DNA of 64,000 bases, from assembly GCA_037074535.1 (NCBI GenBank), contig CM073466.1, forward strand, positions 63,893,441 through 63,957,440, read 5' to 3'. Below, one piece after another: positions 60,131 through 64,000 of the stretch. A model generated the notes under the pieces. That model made no database searches. It was not told the DNA's origin and saw nothing but the letters and a program-made list of their open reading frames with translations. The position numbers were made by a program, and so were the translations under genes. The stretch's first letter is position 1, and each line of letters starts with the position of its first letter. Source of the DNA: Gleditsia sinensis. Taxonomy: Eukaryota; Streptophyta; Magnoliopsida; Fabales; Fabaceae.

Positions 60131-61290
60131 GTACCTTCTTCTATAAGCAATTTAATTTTAAGTTCTGTATTAGAAAATTCTAGTTACTCATTTTCGCAAA
60201 GTAATGGAAAGATTAATATTTATTTTGATTCAGTGGTTGTTGGTTATGCTTTGTTATTTAATGGTTTATATCGTCTGAATTTGAATTCTGGTCATATTCA
60301 ATCTTCTACTTCTGTTGTTAATGTAAGTTCCATTGTTAGGGACAAACGTCATAGAATTGATGAAAATTCCACTATACTGTGGCATTGGCATTTAGGTCAT
60401 ATCTCTAGAGAGAGATTAGAGAAGATGGTGAAACAGGATATATTACATGATCTGGATATTTCAGATTTTAAAACCTATGTTGACTGTATTAAAGGAAAGT
60501 TTCATGTTAAAGCTAGAAATAAATAGGCAAATAGGTTTGAGAATGTGTTAGACCTGATTTATACTGACGTTTGTTGACCCATTACTCCTGCTACTATGGG
60601 TGGATTCAGATATTACATTACTTTTATAGATGATCACTCTAGATATGGGTGAATTAATCTTCTTCATGAGAAATTTGAATCATTGGATACTTTTAAGGCT
60701 TTCAAGGCAGCAGTTGAATTAAAAACTGGCAAGGTTATTAAGTGTGTTAGATCTGATAGGGGTGGCGAGTATTATGAAAGGTATATTGAAACAAGCAAAA
60801 ATCCTTGCTATTTTCTTTATTTTTTGCAAGAGCATAGTATAGAGGCTCAGTATACTATGCTTGGCACTCCTTAACAAAATGGGGTTGCAGAGAGGCGTAA
60901 CCATACCTTGATGGATATGGTCAAGAGTATGATCAGTCACTCTTCCTTACCAGAGCTTTTGTGGGGTGATTCTTTAAAGACTACAATCTATATTCTTAAT
61001 CAAGTTTCCAGTAAATCTGTGCCAAAGACTCTATATGAACTATTTTCTGGTAAGAAGTCTAGTTTAAGACACTTTCATGTTTAGGGTTATAAGGAAAAAG
61101 TGAGGTCATATAATCCTCAGCTCAAGAAACTTGATTCTAGAACTGTTAGTGAATTCTTTATTGGGTACTGCTAAGGATCAAGAGGATGTAGATTTTGTTG
61201 TCCTACTCACACTACCAAAGTCATCAAGTTTGATCGGGCATTTTATTTTGAAGATGACTTAGATAGTTTGAGTCATGTAACTAAGACCAT
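60131..61290 (+). pseudogene. Copia C2 integrase
   Basis: The pre-integrase WHWHLGHISRERLEKMVKQ and CIKGKFHVKARNK lie at 60380-60526. The core has LIYTDVC, YYITFIDDHSRYG, VRSDRGGEYYERY and, after one stop, QNGVAERRNHTLMDMVKSM, so the D, D and E residues are all present. LRHFHV and GCRFCCPTHTTKVIKFDRAFYFEDD follow to about 61275. Stops lie at about 60525, 60575, 60650, 60872, 61081 and 61171. Confidence 0.9.
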
Positions 61291-62629
61291 TGATTAACAT
61301 TAGGAAAGTACTATTATGCCCATTCCTATTATACTGTCTCCATCTGTAATTGGCCATTTTGACAGATATGATATTGCTATAGAGAATCTCACTAATGTTG
61401 ATGTAGGGCCACCTATGACATATGCTGATGAACTGCCTATAACAGGTATTGAGGAACATATGGCTAAATTAAGACGATCTCAAAGAACCCATAGACCTTT
61501 AATTCCAAATGATTATATGATTTATCTACAATAATTTGAATTAGATGTTACTAATAGCATAAACCCTATCCTTTTTAAGGAGGCAATGTCAATTCCTCAC
61601 TCATCTAAATGGTGGGAGGCTATGAATGATGAGATTGCCTCAATGTATCATAATCATGTATGGGAGCTTGTCGAATTATCAGATGGATGCAGACCTGTTA
61701 GCTGCAAGTGGGTCTTTAAGACAAAACGAGGGGTTACTGGTGAAATTAAAAGATATAAGGGCAGTCTCATAGCTAAAGGCTACAATCAGAGAGAGGACAT
61801 TGATTACACATAAACATTCTATCATGAATCTACTAAAGATGCCTTCAGAGTTGTCATGGCCCTTATTGCACAACTTGATCTTGAACTTCACTAGATGGAT
61901 GTTAAAACTGCATTTCTAAATGGAAGCTTATATGAAGAGGTTTATATGATTCAGCCAAATGATTTTTTTTAATTTGGTAAAGAGCACTTGGTATGCAAAT
62001 TGAATAGATTTATCTACGAGCTTAAACAAGCTTCTAGGCAGTGGTATTTGAAATTTGACGAGTTTATCACCTCTTTTGGATTCATTGAAAACATTTTAAA
62101 CCAATGCATCTATCAAAAATTTGATGGAAGCAGTTTTGTAATTCTTCCACTCTATGTTGATGACATCCTTATAGCTAGTAACTCAATAAACTTTCTAAAT
62201 GAGACAAAACATATATTTTCATGCCATTTTGATATGAAAGATCTTGGTGAGGCATCTTTTGTTCTTGGGATTCAAATTCATTGTAATAGGTCTCGTGAAA
62301 TTCTTGGTTTGTCTCAGACAACCTATATTGATAGAGTACTTAAGAAGTTTGACATGCATTCTTGCACTCCTTGTGATACACATGTTCAGAAACATAAGAG
62401 GTTGTCCAAATTACAGTGTCCTAAAAATGATGTTTAGAGGACTAAGATGGATAAAGTTCCATATGCTTCCGTTGTTGGCAGTCTTATGTATGCTCAGGTT
62501 TGCACTCGTCCAGACATAGCTTTTGCTATCAATGTGCTTGGAAGATACTTGAGTGATCTTAACAAGGATTATTGGAGAGCTGCAAAGAAATTCATGAGGT
62601 ACCTACAAAGTACAAACATCATATGTTGA
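61291..62629 (+). pseudogene. Copia C2 reverse transcriptase
   Basis: RT blocks are WWEAMNDEIASM, SCKWVFKTKRGVTGEIKRYKG (61586-61813), MDVKTAFLNGSLYEEVYMIQP near 61893-61950, LKQASRQWYLKFDEF and the intact active site LYVDDILIAS near 62148-62180, then LGIQI and TYIDRVLKKFDM (61988-62437). SVVGSLMYAQVCTRPDIAFAINVLGRY is at 62447-62629. Stops at about 61811, 61893, 61970 and 62436 break it, although catalytic residues remain. Confidence 0.9.
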
Positions 62630-63144
62630 CTTTTAGAAAGTTTGATCCATTTGAAATCATAGGGTATACGGATTCAGACTATGCATCTTATACTGATCGT
62701 AAATCCACTTCTAGTTACATCTTTATAATGTCTGAAGGAGCTATTTCGTGGAAAAGTATCAAACAAACATTCACAACTACCTCAACTATGGAAGCAGAGT
62801 ACGTCGCTTGTTATGAGGCCATTTGTCAGGCCATATGGTTGAGAAAATTGATATCTAGCATGCATCTTGTTGAATCTATATCACGAGTTTTGACAATTTA
62901 TTATGATAGTTCATCTGCTGTGTACTTTTCTCAAAATCAAAATAATTCTAGTTGTACAAAATATTTTGATGTTAAATTCTTGTTTGTGAGAGAGAATATT
63001 AATGAATCTGAAACTCGTGTAATTCACATTCCTGGTGAACATATGCTTGCAGATCCGTTGACCAAAGGCTTACTCGTAAGAGTATTTCAAAATCATGTAA
63101 CTCATATGGGTCTTGTTAAATCTTTTGATGTTGCCTTGGTCTAG
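62630..63144 (+). pseudogene. Copia C2 RNase H
   Basis: The frame reads YTDSDYASYTDRKSTSSYIF, GAISWKSIKQTFTTTSTMEAEYVA, AIWLRKLI, YYDSSSAVYFSQNQ, KYFDVKFLFVRE and ADPLTKGLLVRVFQNHVTHMGL, the full C-terminal domain of a plant copia polyprotein. The segment is open to the natural stop at 63142-63144. Confidence 0.92.
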
Positions 63145-63397
63145 TGGGAGTATGAGTTGTGTTATTTTGATGTAATTTGACATCTTTTCTTATATTCAAT
63201 TATATTCAGATATTGAAACTATGTTGATGATTATATTATATTTATATCATTTTTTTTCTCTATCGGATTCAATGATCTTTTGTTGTTTCATTTTTAAATC
63301 ATGTTAAAGTTTAATGTATACTAATTACTTGATAACCACTAAATTTTGTTATTATGTTATTTGTTTTGATTATTGATTAATGCTATCCAAGTGGGAG

Positions 63398-64000
63398 ATT
63401 TTAAAATTAATTTAATTAATTTTATGGATTAGCATTAATTAATAGTCAGTCTAATTAAAAAATTAATTAAGTGATCATTAGTCTTTGATTAGCACTAAAC
63501 TGTGAATGGATTAGATCTTGGTAAAAATGTGAATAATCTGTGATAAATTAGATTACTCATAAGCCTGTTGTGTAGAGGCTTCAACTTACAGCCTATTTTG
63601 TAGTTAGTTAGTTTCTTATCACATATACTAATTAAAGGAAGAGAGAGAAAATTATTTTGATAGTTTAATTAATTAACTCATAGAGTTAATTAATTAAACT
63701 ACATGAGTTAAATGGGAGTTGAAGTTTAAATTTTGAAACTTACCTGCTCAACATTTGATCTTTGAGATAAACATAGCAGTTACAGGACTTTACATGGAGG
63801 TGTGGCTATTTGTGTGACTATATTCACGTATTTGCTCTTCTCCCTCTGAAAGATATACATTTTGCTAGTTTTCTCTCTTCTAAATCAAGCATTCATTTTT
63901 CTCTCTCTTGGATATTACTAGTTGCTGATCTTCTTCACTATATTCTTTTATACACATGGATCCCATTTGTTCTTCAACATGTATGTTATAATCTTTCACA
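63398..64000 (+). mobile_element. Copia C2 3' end, probable PPT and 3' LTR start
   Basis: CCAAGTGGGAGA at 63388-63399 looks like the polypurine tract of this copia group (a GTGGGAG also occurs at 63145). The AT-rich sequence after it would be the 3' LTR running past the window edge. The expected TG start is mutated (TTTTAAAATTAATTT). There is no partner LTR in the window to confirm it. Confidence 0.5.
63661..63701. repeat. Perfect 19-bp inverted repeat
   Basis: TAGTTTAATTAATTAACTC at 63661-63679 and its exact reverse complement at 63683-63701 are separated by ATA. It would form a tight hairpin in RNA or a cruciform. It lies in the putative C2 LTR. Confidence 0.95.

Larger units (their letters stand above)
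59036..63147 (+). mobile_element. Copia element C2, plus strand, gag-pol with stops
   Basis: Gag, protease, integrase, RT and RNase H follow in copia order on the + strand. The polyprotein starts at about 59036 with ASVSMQLSTVKTLN, its ATG replaced by ACA, and ends at 63144. About a dozen stops or shifts interrupt it. The integrase and RT resemble C1, so C1 and C2 are of the same copia lineage. No 5' LTR is found: C3 abuts it. Confidence 0.9.

Overview
This 64 kb window is plant nuclear DNA, probably from a eudicot. It is AT-rich and made almost entirely of nested retrotransposons. The evidence is tRNA-Met-type primer-binding sites (TGGTATCAGAGC), long gypsy LTRs, plant-type copia and RTE-like LINE proteins, and three copies of a plant cytokinin-activating LOG gene fragment. 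I see no intact host gene, no RNA gene and no CRISPR array. All reading frames are broken. This looks like heterochromatic, gene-poor DNA.

I name two related Ty3/gypsy (chromovirus, Tekay/Del-like) families here. Family A has LTRs of about 3 kb starting TGTAACAAC. Family B has LTRs of about 2.4 kb whose left edge on the + strand reads TGTCACGCCCC. Most copies lie on the minus strand.

Region 1-18.1 kb: LOG copy 1 (750-1400) in antisense to family-B pol remnants, then a chain of family-A LTRs and one fairly complete but stop-riddled family-A gag-pol (6719-11015, minus). Region 18.1-25.5 kb: LOG fragment 3 and a B element (B1), interrupted by a 3.8 kb solo A LTR with target duplication CATAT. 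Region 25.5-50.2 kb: an old + strand copia (C1) split by several insertions. A 5'-truncated LINE has a 16-bp target duplication. A complete B element (B3, 27819-37083, TSD CATCT) lies inside that LINE and carries LOG copy 2. A second B element (B2, 39634-46533, TSD GTCAT) carries a 2.7 kb solo LTR (TSD AAATA) inside its own LTR. Region 50.2-64 kb: a solo LTR (51468-54357), a minus-strand copia (C3) and a + strand copia (C2) meeting head to head near 59 kb.

The most interesting observation is the composite of LOG and gypsy element. A roughly 1.3 kb block holding an intronless LOG coding sequence plus about 0.6 kb of upstream DNA with a TATA box sits in antisense between the RT and integrase remnants of a gag-less family-B element. 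The same LOG/RT junction occurs at all three sites, so one capture was copied afterwards. The two full-length LOG copies have the same 651-bp length with no frameshift, and their differences are far richer in synonymous changes than neutral decay predicts.
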